A DNA stretch of 64,000 nucleotides from an uncultured Bacteroidota bacterium (GCA_903850915.1 CAINMV010000023.1:1-64000), one strand, 5' to 3'. Shown: positions 54,940-64,000, counted from the stretch's first letter. Notes: generated by a model from the sequence alone, not told the origin. Numbers and translations are program-made.

Positions 54940-54947
54940 CAAAGTTA
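54940..54947 (-). promoter_or_regulatory. -7 box TAACTTTG of the TonB receptor operon
   Basis: TAnnTTTG match on the minus strand, 36 bases before the ATG at 54903. A TTG lies only 14 bases upstream, short for a -33 element. Confidence 0.45.
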
Positions 54948-55282
54948 CATTAAAACTCAGACAACTTCTAGCGTTAGAAGGTTTGATAAAAATTGTGTTT
55001 ATCCTTGGCATTAACATTCTATTAAGAAACTAAGGACATGACGATACGTTGATTTAAAGAAAGTAAAGATAATCCTTTGTAAACTGTGATTTAATAATCC
55101 TAAAAATGATTTTATTTAGCCTTTTAAACTCATTTTAATTAATTAAAGCACCAAATTTAATTGTCGAAAAGACTACAAAATAAACTAGGGGATTGATATG
55201 ATTGTGATGGAAAACCACATAACAATCTAATAATAAAGATATTGAGTCAAGTAAAAAAAAGGAGTTGGAAAACCTGTAAAAC

Positions 55283-55308
55283 AAAAAAGAGGGAACAAGT
55301 CCCTCTTT
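55283..55308 (-). terminator. Intrinsic terminator after glutamine synthetase
   Basis: A perfect 9-bp stem (AAAGAGGGA/TCCCTCTTT, arms 55286-55294 and 55300-55308) with a 5-base loop. On the minus strand it runs into six T. It lies about 134 bases past the stop at 55442. Confidence 0.75.
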
Positions 55309-55441
55309 AATGAATAAAAACTTATGAAAAAAACAGTGTTAAGCTTACGCTTAACGATACAAATGTACAATTAAATTATAAAAGAGAAAAAAAATATTGC
55401 ATTTTTAATAAAAATCTAATATAAGCTGTCGTATATTTAAA

Positions 55442-57616
55442 TTAACGAATAAACAACATTTCTCTGTATTTAGGCAACTGCCAATAGTTGTCGGCAACAA
55501 TAAATTCCAACTTATCTACCTCCTCACGAATCGAATCAAAATAAGGCTTTACCTTGTCGCAATATGTCACAGCTTTGCGATGGGTGTCAACCATTTTATT
55601 GGCCTTCATACGTTCTATAATCATCTTATCCACCTGAGTTTTTATGGACGTGACTCTGTCGTTGATTTCGTTAATAATTGCCATTTGAGATGTCATTTTA
55701 CCCTTTGGAATCCCGATAGATTTCATACCTGCAACACTATCAATAAGCACTTTTTGATATTGCAAAGCAGCTGGAATAATGCTACTATATACCATTTCAC
55801 CCATAATACGGGCCTCTATTTGTACCTTTTTAATATATGTTTCTAACATAATTTCATGACGTGCATGCAATTCGCGTTTATTAAAAACATTGTTGTCAAT
55901 AAACATTTTTTCAGATTTTAAAGAAACATAAGCATCTAAAGCTTTTGGTGTTGTTTTTATATTACTCAACCCTCTTTTAGCAGCCTCCTTTACCCATTCG
56001 TCGCTATAGCCATTGCCTTCAAAAATAATATTCTTAGATTTTTTTATGTAACTGCGCAAAACTTCAACAATGGCTACCTCTTTCTCCTTACCTTTCCCTA
56101 TTGTAGCATCTACATCCACTTTAAATTGTTTTAACGTTTCTGCAACTATAGTGTTCAACACCGTCATGGCATTGGCTGAGTTGGCGCTAGAACCCACCGC
56201 CCTGAATTCAAATTTATTACCTGTGAAGGCAAATGGTGACGTACGATTTCTATCCGTGTTATCTAATAAAATTTCAGGAATTTTATCAATTTTAATACTT
56301 CCTATGCTTCGCGCACCACTATCTGAAGTGCTTTTTTCTAAATCGTTTAGAACATGATGTAATTGCGTACCAACAAAAACGCTCATAATTGCTGGTGGAG
56401 CCTCGTTGGCACCCAAACGAAAGTCGTTGGCGGCACTTGCAATACTTGCTCTTAACAAATCAGCATGATCGTGAACTGCCTTAATTACATTCACAAAAAT
56501 AGTAAGGAACAAAAGATTACTTTGTGGTGTTGCACCAGGCGACAATAAATTGATTCCTGTGTTAGTGATTAAACTCCAGTTATTGTGCTTGCCGCTGCCA
56601 TTAATACCAGCGAAAGGTTTTTCATGTAAAAGCACTTTCAATTTGTGTTTACGGCTGATTTTATCCATCAAATCCATAAGCAACTGATTGTGATCCACCG
56701 CCAAATTAATTTCTTCAAACATTGGAGCACATTCGTATTGTGCCGGGGCCACTTCGTTATGTCGCGTTTTTAGTGGAATACCTAACTTAATAGCCTCTTG
56801 TTCAAAATCTACCATAAAGCTATGAATACGCTCTGGGATAGCACCGAAATAATGATCATCTAATTGTTGTCCTTTGGCTGGTGCTGCACCAAAGAGGGTT
56901 CTTCCACTTAGCATTAAATCTGGTCGGGCATTAAAGAAAGCCTCATCAATCAAGAAATATTCTTGTTCAATACCTAGGGAACTCCAGGTTTTTGTGATTT
57001 TCTTATCAAAATATTGGCAAACGGCTACAGTTGCCTTATCAACGGCATTTAGTGCCTTAAGTAAGGGTGTTTTATAATCGAGCGCTTCGCCAGTATACGA
57101 TACGAATACGGTTGGAATACAGAGTGTATTGCCACTTTCGTATTCCATAATAAATGCAGGAGACGATGGATCCCAGGCTGTATATCCGCGGGCTTCGAAT
57201 GTATTTCTGATACCTCCACTTGGAAAAGAGGAAGCGTCGGGCTCTTGCTGCACAAGTGCCTTACCCGTAAAGATTTCAATTGCATTGCCATTTAAATCTG
57301 GCTCAAAAAAAGCATCATGCTTTTCCGCGGTGGTTCCTGTAAGTGGTTGAAACCAATGGGTATAATGCGTCACATTCTTACTTAAAGCCCATTGCTTCAT
57401 CCCTTCAGCTACATCGTTGGCCAAATTACGATCGATTGGCATGGATTTATCAATCGCATTCTTTATAGCCTTAAATGCTGCGGGCGAACAGAACTTTTTA
57501 ATCGCTGCATGATTAAAAACATTAGAAGCATAATAAACAGTAACCTTATCTTTTGGTTTTGTTACTGATACAGGCTCGCGGCTCTGAATTGTAGAAATAA
57601 TGGTAGAACGTGACAT
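55442..57616 (-). CDS. Glutamine synthetase type III
   Basis: Makes glutamine from glutamate and ammonia with ATP. It is 724 residues, the length of type III enzymes (GlnN), much longer than type I GS. The start is the ATG at 57616 (SRSTIISTIQSREP); the longer frame from 57676 adds 20 residues and spans the promoter. Type III marks are VFNHAAIKKF, the catalytic blocks SSLGIEQEYFLID and KTRHNEVAPAQYECAPMFEE, GINGSGKHNNWS with the flap-region Asn-Gly-Ser-Gly-Lys, and FRLGANEAPPAIMSVFVG. C-terminal helices carry VDSVAGMKS-like and EVDKLEFIVADNYWQLPKYR segments. Monocistronic with its own promoter and terminator. Confidence 0.95.
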   Translation of the reverse strand: MSRSTIISTIQSREPVSVTKPKDKVTVYYASNVFNHAAIKKFCSPAAFKAIKNAIDKSMPIDRNLANDVAEGMKQWALSKNVTHYTHWFQPLTGTTAEKHDAFFEPDLNGNAIEIFTGKALVQQEPDASSFPSGGIRNTFEARGYTAWDPSSPAFIMEYESGNTLCIPTVFVSYTGEALDYKTPLLKALNAVDKATVAVCQYFDKKITKTWSSLGIEQEYFLIDEAFFNARPDLMLSGRTLFGAAPAKGQQLDDHYFGAIPERIHSFMVDFEQEAIKLGIPLKTRHNEVAPAQYECAPMFEEINLAVDHNQLLMDLMDKISRKHKLKVLLHEKPFAGINGSGKHNNWSLITNTGINLLSPGATPQSNLLFLTIFVNVIKAVHDHADLLRASIASAANDFRLGANEAPPAIMSVFVGTQLHHVLNDLEKSTSDSGARSIGSIKIDKIPEILLDNTDRNRTSPFAFTGNKFEFRAVGSSANSANAMTVLNTIVAETLKQFKVDVDATIGKGKEKEVAIVEVLRSYIKKSKNIIFEGNGYSDEWVKEAAKRGLSNIKTTPKALDAYVSLKSEKMFIDNNVFNKRELHARHEIMLETYIKKVQIEARIMGEMVYSSIIPAALQYQKVLIDSVAGMKSIGIPKGKMTSQMAIINEINDRVTSIKTQVDKMIIERMKANKMVDTHRKAVTYCDKVKPYFDSIREEVDKLEFIVADNYWQLPKYREMLFIR

Positions 57617-57652
57617 TTTTTTGAAATGAAAATGGGTTGAGTTTTCTGAGCA

Positions 57653-57686
57653 CAAAATTATTTTTAAAATTGACAATAAACATCAA
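57653..57686 (-). promoter_or_regulatory. Promoter of the glutamine synthetase gene
   Basis: On the minus strand: -7 box TAATTTTG at 57660-57653 and a TTG at 57686-57684, 23 bases apart, at the upper limit of the known spacing. The box ends 36 bases before the ATG. No NtrC-type or other nitrogen-control site is obvious. Confidence 0.55.
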
Positions 57687-57752
57687 TTAAAATCAACAAA
57701 AACAAAAAGCAATGTGGAAAAACCTTGAAAATGTTATTATTGTACCCTCTAT

Positions 57753-58853
57753 ATGGAAAAAATTTGCCACATTACGTTAAGCCAACCGGCTTTTAACACC
57801 CGTATTTTATTAAAAGAATGCTTCACCTTAAAATCGACCTATTCAATAGTAATTTTAGCCGGTAATACTGAAAATAAAACAATCAATGGCATTGAAATTA
57901 TTGGTTTTAAATGGAAAAACAAGCCTTCGCTACGAATGTTTTGGACCCTATGGCGACTCGCCATAAAGCACAAATCTGCTTTATATCACATACATGAAGC
58001 AGCTTTGCTTCCGTTGGCCTGGCTGTTAAAGTTCTCCGGCAAAAAAATCATTTATGATGTAAATGAGATTCCAACCCATTTAATCCCTTCAATCACGCAA
58101 GCTTCGCCTCGCCATTCGAAAGCCAACTATCTAAACCACTGGGCCGCAAAAAATACAGCCCTTTTATTATCTCAGCGCAGTTACATATCATTATACCAAG
58201 GTGTAAGTAAAAATATGTGTGTGGTTGAAAACTATGCTGACCTAGAACTAATGTCACCTTATCAGGTTATCGACCGTTCTGCTTGCAATGGCATGGTTTA
58301 TATTGGCCAAGTTTCAAGTAAAAAAGGTGTCTTGGTTATGCTGGAAGTGTTAAACAATTTAATTTGTCGTGGACATCAAATTTCGTTAGCAGTAATTGGT
58401 GAGATGGTCGAACCAGGTTTAAAACAAAAAATAGCGTCGCTTCCTTTTTACGGAAAAATCAAAAAACACCTTCAATTTCACAACCAACTTGAACTTACAG
58501 AGAGTTATAAAATTGCGAAAGCGGGATTTGTAGGCTTGTGTTTAACAGATGAACTTATAGAAACCCAAGAAATTTATCCGACTAATATTTTCGAATATAT
58601 GAGCGTAGGGTTGCCTGTGGTAGCAAGTAACATCAGCATTTATAGAGCGGTAATTGAAAGAAGGGAATGCGGCATTGTAGCCCCATTTTCTGATATTGAC
58701 GCAATTTCAGATTCGATAGAGAAAATTTATCAAGACAAAGAGCTACAGAAACTCTTTTCTGCTAACGGCCCTAAGGCAGTTTCATTAAATTACAATTGGG
58801 CTCACGAAAAAAATATTTTACTGGACTTTTACAGAAACAATCTTCGAAGTTAA
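57753..58853 (+). CDS. GT4-like glycosyltransferase
   Basis: Cytoplasmic or membrane-associated glycosyltransferase of 366 residues with a GT-B fold. The N-terminal half has weak family features (KKIIYDVNEIPTHLIPS). The C-terminal half shows the GT4 core MVYIGQVSSKKGVLVMLEVL, AVIGEM, and the E-x7-E-like EIYPTNIFEYMSVGLPVVAS that contacts the nucleotide sugar. The sugar and acceptor are unknown; a surface polysaccharide or LPS role is a guess. It is a single gene, not in a polysaccharide cluster. Its stop shares the palindrome TTAA (58850-58853) with the stop of convergent pyrB. Confidence 0.85.
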   Translation: MEKICHITLSQPAFNTRILLKECFTLKSTYSIVILAGNTENKTINGIEIIGFKWKNKPSLRMFWTLWRLAIKHKSALYHIHEAALLPLAWLLKFSGKKIIYDVNEIPTHLIPSITQASPRHSKANYLNHWAAKNTALLLSQRSYISLYQGVSKNMCVVENYADLELMSPYQVIDRSACNGMVYIGQVSSKKGVLVMLEVLNNLICRGHQISLAVIGEMVEPGLKQKIASLPFYGKIKKHLQFHNQLELTESYKIAKAGFVGLCLTDELIETQEIYPTNIFEYMSVGLPVVASNISIYRAVIERRECGIVAPFSDIDAISDSIEKIYQDKELQKLFSANGPKAVSLNYNWAHEKNILLDFYRNNLRS

Positions 58854-59785
58854 GAAGTTGGTCCTGGCTGGCTAGCTAAAAGGTACAAAACTGCCATGCG
58901 AATTGCTACACCATTTTCTACTTGTTGCAAAATAATACTTTGATTACTGTCGGCCACCTCACTTGTAATTTCTACACCCCGATTTATTGGGCCTGGATGA
59001 AGAATTGTAATTTCTTTCGATAGACTATGAAGCGTTTTTAAATCGAGACCAAACATCAGGCTATATTCTCTAAGGCTAGGAAAAAATTTGATATCCTGGC
59101 GCTCAAGCTGTATTCGAAGCATATTGGCAACATCACACCATTCGAGGGCCTTTTTAAGATTATGCTCTACTTTAACACCTAAGGTATGATAATACTTTGG
59201 AATCAACGTTGTAGGACCACATACCATAACTTCAGCACCTAGTTTTTGCAAACAAAAAACATTACTTAGCGCCACTCGGGAATGCAAAATATCGCCTACA
59301 ATAACAATCCGCTTTCCTTTTACATCGCCATATTTTTCGCGGATGGAATAGGCATCAAGTAAGGCTTGCGTTGGGTGTTCGTGGGTTCCATCACCAGCAT
59401 TTATAATATTTGCATCGATATGACGTGAAAGAAAAATTCCGGCACCAGGCATAGGATGGCGCATAACTACCATATCTACCTTCATACTTAGAATATTATT
59501 CACCGTATCAATTAATGTTTCACCTTTAGAAACACTACTACTCGAAGATGCAAAATTTACCGTATCGGCACTTAATCTTTTTTCGGCAAGTTCAAACGAT
59601 AATTTGGTACGTGTAGAATTTTCAAAAAACAAATTCGCGATGGTAATATCACGCAGGGATGGAACCTTCTTTATTTTCCGATTTATAACTTGTTTAAAAT
59701 TGTCTGCAGTAGTAAAAATTAAATCAATATCCTCATTGGTGATATATTTAATTCCTAATAAGTGTTTGACACTAAGTTGAGACAT
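58850..59785 (-). CDS. pyrB: Aspartate carbamoyltransferase catalytic subunit
   Basis: Joins carbamoyl phosphate and aspartate in de novo pyrimidine synthesis. It is 311 residues, normal for the catalytic chain. The carbamoyl-phosphate motif FFENSTRTKLSFE has Ser-Thr-Arg-Thr at 57-60, and HPTQALLDAYSI and ILHPGPINRGVEI are also present. The flexible-loop Ser/Lys region is SSSSSVSKGETLID. No pyrI regulatory subunit or other pyr gene is adjacent. A consensus promoter box and two inverted repeats lie before the gene. No PyrR-type attenuator is obvious. Confidence 0.96.
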   Translation of the reverse strand: MSQLSVKHLLGIKYITNEDIDLIFTTADNFKQVINRKIKKVPSLRDITIANLFFENSTRTKLSFELAEKRLSADTVNFASSSSSVSKGETLIDTVNNILSMKVDMVVMRHPMPGAGIFLSRHIDANIINAGDGTHEHPTQALLDAYSIREKYGDVKGKRIVIVGDILHSRVALSNVFCLQKLGAEVMVCGPTTLIPKYYHTLGVKVEHNLKKALEWCDVANMLRIQLERQDIKFFPSLREYSLMFGLDLKTLHSLSKEITILHPGPINRGVEITSEVADSNQSIILQQVENGVAIRMAVLYLLASQPGPTS

Positions 59786-60159
59786 TGATTCTGAATGGTT
59801 ATTCAGAGGACAAAGATAAGATTATAATTGACAAATTAGTGATTGTCAAACTATGGCAATGGAATTATTCCTCACGGCTTTTAAAAACCCGACTTTCTAT
59901 TTGCGATTGAAAAACACATCTAAAGTTAATTTATGTTGTAAAATGGTTTTGTAAAAATCCACACCATGACTTAAAATTAACTTGGTTACTTCAAAAAAAA
60001 AGTATTAATTCGCCGTATAAAAAATAAGCAAACCTTCGCCTATCGCGTCAATTTTACGTCATAAAATTCAAATTGAAACAATAAAATAATAAATATGCGT
60101 TAAAGCGACCATTCGCTAAGAGAAGCAAAAAGATTATTTTAAAAACATTACATCATCGC
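59786..60159. other. 374-base gap between divergent pyrB and sprA
   Basis: AT-rich. Its left part holds the pyrB promoter box and inverted repeats (59790-59849). The right part (about 59860-60159) should contain the sprA promoter, but I find no exact TAnnTTTG box at a suitable distance from the sprA ATG, and no gene, RNA or repeat that I can name. Confidence 0.55.
59790..59849 (-). promoter_or_regulatory. pyrB promoter box with two flanking inverted repeats
   Basis: The -7 box TATCTTTG lies at 59818-59811 on the minus strand, 25 bases before the ATG. Downstream of it, TCTGAAT-GGTT-ATTCAGA (59790-59807) is a perfect 7-bp inverted repeat around the expected start of transcription. Upstream, TTGACAA-N8-TTGTCAA (59828-59849) is another perfect 7-bp repeat. 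Either may be an operator; this is inference. Confidence 0.5.
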
Positions 60160-63100
60160 ATGAATTTGAAACGTAAAGCATTATCTTTAATTGTTTTAAT
60201 GACCTTGGCTTTTTCTTTAAAAGCCAATAATATCAAAGGAATTCATAGAATTACTATTGGAATCCACGTTGATTCTCCGGCAGTAGATTCAAATAAAATC
60301 TACAAAACCAACATCAAGTTAAAGTCGCCTAAAAACCTTACGACCACAACAGAATTAGATACATTAAGCGGTGGATTTGTTAGCAGAACACGCTTAGGTT
60401 CCAACCCTATTGGCCCTCCTCGTTTCTTAACCTTGGATGAATACCTAGATGAAAGCAGAAAACAAGGCGTTAACGATTATTTCAAAAAAAGATCCTTACA
60501 AGACGAATTCGTAAAAGGTGGTGGATTGCTTCCTTCGTTAAATTTGCCTCCTAACCCCATCACTAGTTGGCTTGGAGGAACAGTAGATTTGCATCCACAA
60601 GGCAGTGCCGAACTTATTTTTGGAATTAACAGCAACAAAATAAACAATCCAGCACTAAGTCCTAAACAACGTCATGTAACGCAGTTTGACTTTGACCAAA
60701 ACATCCAATTAAATCTTACTGGAAACATTGGTGATAAAATTAAGATTAACGCCATCAACGATACCAAAGCTATTTTCGATTTTGACAATATCTTCAAATT
60801 AGATTACAACGGTAAAGAAGATGAGATTATTAAAAAAATTGAACTAGGTAATGTTGGGCTTCCTCTAAACAGTAATCTAATCAACCCAGGGCAATCACTT
60901 TTTGGTGTAAAGTTAGCGTTGCAATTTGGCAGACTTAATGTAACAACGATTGTCACCCAAAACAAAGGGAAGTCCACCACCACTGAATTTACTGGTGGAG
61001 CACAAACCACCAATTTCGATATCACCGCAGACAATTACGATGCCAACCGCCATTATTTCTTGGGTCAGTTTTTTAGAGAACATTATGACCAATGGCTCAA
61101 TCGAATTCCGTTGGTGAACTCGGCAGTACAAATTAACAGAGTAGAAGTATGGATTACCAATAGAAGTTCGACCTATTCTGAGGCCCGCGATGTGCTTGCC
61201 TTTACAGACTTGGGAGAAGGCAATCCGTTCAATCCAACAAATATAACCTCTAAAAGCTACAAAGCCACTGATAACTATAATAACAATCTTTACAGTAAAA
61301 TTTATAACGATAAGAATTTACGTAATTCGAATAACGTTATTAATCAACTTAGTAGCGCTTATACCGATATGGTTTCAGGAGTTGACTATCAACTCCAGAC
61401 TTATTCGAAACGACTAACAGAACAGGAATATACCTTAAACTCAAAGTTAGGATACATCTCTTTAAATTCCCCATTAAACAATGGAGAAGTATTGGCTGTA
61501 GCTTACGAATACACCTATAATGGCCAAGTTTTTAAAGTAGGTGAATTTAGTACAGAACTTCAGAACGACTCTAACTCAAACAAGGTGCTTTTTGTTAAAT
61601 TACTGAAAGGGTTCAACGTTCGTCCAGATTTACCGACATGGAAGTTGATGATGAAAAATATCTATTCCTTGAATGCATATTCGGTGCAACAAAAAGACTT
61701 TAAACTCAATATCATTTATAAAGATGAAGCCACTGGAACAGAATTCAACTTCATCCCTGCCAAGTCGGAAGAAGCTGTTTATCAAATCCCTTTAATAAAA
61801 GTACTCAATCTTGATAACGTAAATTCACAGCAAGACAATGTAAGTGACGGTGTTTTTGACTTTATTGAAGGAGTGACCATATTATCTTCCAATGGTCGAA
61901 TTATTTTTCCATGCCTTGAGCCCTTCGGAAGTTATCTTTCCACAACTAAAAAAATTCTAGACCCGGTTACCTTAAAGACGTATTCATTTCAAAGCCTATA
62001 CGATTCCACCAAATTTGCTGCACAACAAGATGCGCGTCACAATCGTTTTTATTTGAGAGGAAGCTATCAGGGAAGTGCTAGCAATGAGATCTCGTTAAAT
62101 GCATTCAACATTCCAAAAGGATCGGTAAAAGTTACCGCGGGCGGAGCTCCATTGCGAGAGGGAGTGGACTATAGTGTAGATTACCTTATTGGAAAAGTGA
62201 AAATTATAAACCTAAGTTTACTGCAATCTGGTGCAGTAATTAAAGTAGTAGCAGATAATAATAATCTTTTTAATACTCAACAAAAAAGTTTAATTGGAAC
62301 GCGATTAGATTATAAAATCAGCAAAGACTTTGTGGTTGGAAGCACCTTCCTTAAGTTAACAGAACGCCCACTAACCCAAAATGTATCGGCTGGAGACGAG
62401 CCATTAGCAAATACAATTATTGGAGTTGATGGAACCTTTAAATCTGACTCTCGTTTTATTACAAAATTAATTGATAAAATTCCCTTTATTCAAACCAAGG
62501 AGATATCAAGTGTGACCTTAGCCGCAGAATATGCCAAAATAATTCCAGGAGTGCCTCGGTCGTTAGACAAAACCAAAAAAGGATTTTCATATATCGACGA
62601 CTTTCAAGGTGCAGAAGCGCCATACGATTTGCGTACACCAAATGCTTGGTATACCGCAAGCACACCGCAAGGAAACCCAACAGAATTCCCAACTGGCGGC
62701 AGTCATGGACTAGAAAATAGATTTAATACTGCACGATTGTCATGGTATTTTGTTGATCAATTTACCTTCTTTGGAGGTACCCCGCCATCAAATATTTCCA
62801 ATGCCGTTCTCGATGATCCTTACCAACGCTTAATTTTACAGAAAGAGGTTTATCCAGACAAACAATTGGCACAAACCACGGCAACCAACCTACAAAGTTT
62901 AGATATTGCCTTTAACCCCAACCGCCGTGGTGCTTATAATTTTAATGTTGATGGACTTAATAGTGATGGAACTTTAAAAAACCCAAAGAATAATTGGGGT
63001 GGCATCATGCGAAAAATTGAAACCAACGATTTTGAAGCAGCCAACATAGACTATATCAGTGTGTGGGTAATGGACCCTTTTTACAAAAACCCTGGCAACA

Positions 63101-64000
63101 GTGGCGATTTGTTGATACAACTTGGAAATGTATCCGAGGATATTTTACCAGATGGAAGAAAAAGTTTCGAACATGGATTGCCAAAATCAGCGCAAAAAAC
63201 ACATGTAGATACCACTACTTGGGGTATTGTTTCTAAGCTTTCTCCTATTGTAAATGCTTTCGATAATGATGAGACAGCCCGTGAATATCAAGACATCGGT
63301 TTAGATGGGTTAAATGATATAGAAGAACGAACCTTTTACGATACCTCTTATGTTGCCAAGGTGAAAGCTAAATTTGGCCTTAATTCCACTGCCTATTACA
63401 ATGCCGAGCAAGATCCAAGTGCTGATAACTATAAGTATTATTTAGGTCCAGACCAGGATAATGCCAATGCAAACATTATCGATCGTTACCGTTTTATTAA
63501 CAATGGAGATGGTAATTCTCCTACCAATGCACAATCCAAAGCCAAAACAGGCTATGATAACTCAGCATATACATCTACACCAGATGATGAAGATATCGAT
63601 CGCGACTTTTTGATGAATACCAACGAAGACTACTTCCAGTATCGCGTTAAGTTAGATCCGAATATGTTAGTTCCCGGACAGAACTTTGTTACCGACAAGC
63701 AGCTGCGTACGGTTGCTGTTAGCAGCGGAACGCAACAAATTTATTGGTATCAATTAAAAATTCCGGTTCAACAATTTGAGAAAAAATTCGGTAGTATCAA
63801 CGACTTTAAATCTATTCGATTCATTCGTATGATATTAAAAGGCTTTCAAGATAGTGTGGTATTGCGTTTAGGCGAATTTCAATTGGTTAGAAGTGAATGG
63901 CGCAAGTGTACCCAATCCTTGCGTGACCCTATTCAAAACATCCCAAGCAGTGGTAAAGGTAATACTCGCTTTGATGTAACTACAGTAAATATTGAAGAAA
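60160..64000 (+). CDS. sprA: SprA, T9SS outer-membrane translocon, 3' end cut by window edge
   Basis: The very large beta-barrel pore of the type IX secretion system, also required for gliding in Flavobacterium. The frame is open from the ATG at 60160 to the last base (1280 codons seen; full SprA proteins are about 2400 residues). A signal peptide covers about 1-22 (ending FSLKAN). Family blocks include FKKRSLQDEFVKGGG, FDFDQNIQLNLTGNIGDKI, KKIELGNVGLPLNSNLI and, in the middle, NDFEAANIDYISVWVMDPF with LGNVSEDILPDGR. I checked the frame at several points and found no shift. Its likely substrates, five surface proteins, are encoded elsewhere in the same window. Confidence 0.95.
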   Translation, partial: MNLKRKALSLIVLMTLAFSLKANNIKGIHRITIGIHVDSPAVDSNKIYKTNIKLKSPKNLTTTTELDTLSGGFVSRTRLGSNPIGPPRFLTLDEYLDESRKQGVNDYFKKRSLQDEFVKGGGLLPSLNLPPNPITSWLGGTVDLHPQGSAELIFGINSNKINNPALSPKQRHVTQFDFDQNIQLNLTGNIGDKIKINAINDTKAIFDFDNIFKLDYNGKEDEIIKKIELGNVGLPLNSNLINPGQSLFGVKLALQFGRLNVTTIVTQNKGKSTTTEFTGGAQTTNFDITADNYDANRHYFLGQFFREHYDQWLNRIPLVNSAVQINRVEVWITNRSSTYSEARDVLAFTDLGEGNPFNPTNITSKSYKATDNYNNNLYSKIYNDKNLRNSNNVINQLSSAYTDMVSGVDYQLQTYSKRLTEQEYTLNSKLGYISLNSPLNNGEVLAVAYEYTYNGQVFKVGEFSTELQNDSNSNKVLFVKLLKGFNVRPDLPTWKLMMKNIYSLNAYSVQQKDFKLNIIYKDEATGTEFNFIPAKSEEAVYQIPLIKVLNLDNVNSQQDNVSDGVFDFIEGVTILSSNGRIIFPCLEPFGSYLSTTKKILDPVTLKTYSFQSLYDSTKFAAQQDARHNRFYLRGSYQGSASNEISLNAFNIPKGSVKVTAGGAPLREGVDYSVDYLIGKVKIINLSLLQSGAVIKVVADNNNLFNTQQKSLIGTRLDYKISKDFVVGSTFLKLTERPLTQNVSAGDEPLANTIIGVDGTFKSDSRFITKLIDKIPFIQTKEISSVTLAAEYAKIIPGVPRSLDKTKKGFSYIDDFQGAEAPYDLRTPNAWYTASTPQGNPTEFPTGGSHGLENRFNTARLSWYFVDQFTFFGGTPPSNISNAVLDDPYQRLILQKEVYPDKQLAQTTATNLQSLDIAFNPNRRGAYNFNVDGLNSDGTLKNPKNNWGGIMRKIETNDFEAANIDYISVWVMDPFYKNPGNSGDLLIQLGNVSEDILPDGRKSFEHGLPKSAQKTHVDTTTWGIVSKLSPIVNAFDNDETAREYQDIGLDGLNDIEERTFYDTSYVAKVKAKFGLNSTAYYNAEQDPSADNYKYYLGPDQDNANANIIDRYRFINNGDGNSPTNAQSKAKTGYDNSAYTSTPDDEDIDRDFLMNTNEDYFQYRVKLDPNMLVPGQNFVTDKQLRTVAVSSGTQQIYWYQLKIPVQQFEKKFGSINDFKSIRFIRMILKGFQDSVVLRLGEFQLVRSEWRKCTQSLRDPIQNIPSSGKGNTRFDVTTVNIEE

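Larger units (their letters stand above)
54904..55441. other. 538-base gap between glnA end and TonB receptor start
   Basis: AT-rich, with no convincing gene. It holds the receptor promoter box (54940-54947), the terminator of the glutamine synthetase gene (about 55283-55308) and a second small hairpin, GTTAAGC-TTAC-GCTTAAC (55338-55355). The middle part (about 54965-55270) shows nothing I can name. Confidence 0.6.

Noticed and set aside
60804..61131. Overlapping minus-strand frames at the start of sprA
   Set aside because: The plus-strand frame from 60160 carries clear SprA sequence throughout and is open to the window edge; these are shadows.

Overview
The window is AT-rich chromosomal DNA from a member of the Bacteroidota, probably a non-Bacteroidales lineage (Chitinophagales/Sphingobacteriales/Cytophagales-like). 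The evidence is a SprA homologue, several cargo proteins with type IX secretion system (T9SS) type A and type B C-terminal sorting domains, a Bacteroidota-style LptD, a type III glutamine synthetase, a DUF4249/TonB-receptor pair, a DUF1800/DUF1501 pair, and promoters of the Bacteroidota form TAnnTTTG. No plasmid, phage, insertion sequence or CRISPR array is visible. About 38 protein genes and one tRNA are supported. Both window edges cut a gene: a surface protein at the left edge and sprA at the right edge.

Layout. 1-4116: a large PKD/Ig-repeat T9SS cargo protein, followed by a palindromic terminator and tRNA-Ala(GGC) on the minus strand. 4.6-9.2 kb: trpS, a deoxynucleoside kinase, a MoxR-type AAA+ ATPase, an RlpA-like protein and an enoyl-CoA hydratase, all plus strand. 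9.2-11.1 kb: a histidine kinase/response regulator operon on the minus strand. 11.3-14.1 kb: rpsP, then a type II NADH dehydrogenase with a TerC-family protein. 14.1-18.6 kb, minus strand: dapA, a MlaF-like ATPase, two lipoproteins and a subtilase, packed like one operon. 18.7-24.0 kb: a 1758-residue adhesin with 14 SprB-like repeats. 24.1-29.9 kb: an rRNA-methyltransferase-like gene, a GIN-domain/beta-barrel protein, a nucleoside phosphorylase, then a universal stress protein with a GT87 glycosyltransferase. 29.9-35.4 kb: lptD head-to-head with a cell-wall amidase, then htpG.

35.4-46.7 kb is mostly secreted proteins: a type B cargo protein, a LOG-family enzyme, a Calx-beta type A cargo protein and the DUF1800/DUF1501 pair. 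46.9-51.5 kb, minus strand: an arginine-decarboxylase-like PLP enzyme, RNase R and an unusual Nramp relative. 51.7-54.9 kb: a TonB-dependent receptor with its DUF4249 lipoprotein. 55.4-59.8 kb: type III glutamine synthetase, a GT4 glycosyltransferase and pyrB. From 60160 to the right edge runs sprA, the outer-membrane translocon of the T9SS, so the window holds both the secretion pore and at least five of its likely substrates.

Most of the content is ordinary housekeeping and envelope biology. I found no clearly new system. The points most worth checking are a possible protease-inhibitor lipoprotein co-transcribed with a subtilase, a DUF1501 protein carrying both a Tat-like N-terminus and a T9SS C-terminus, an Nramp relative without the canonical metal-binding motifs, an orphan MoxR ATPase, and a group of genes whose TAnnTTTG boxes lie only 5-12 bases before the start codon, which suggests leaderless mRNAs. 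All family names come from motif recognition by eye; no database search was run.
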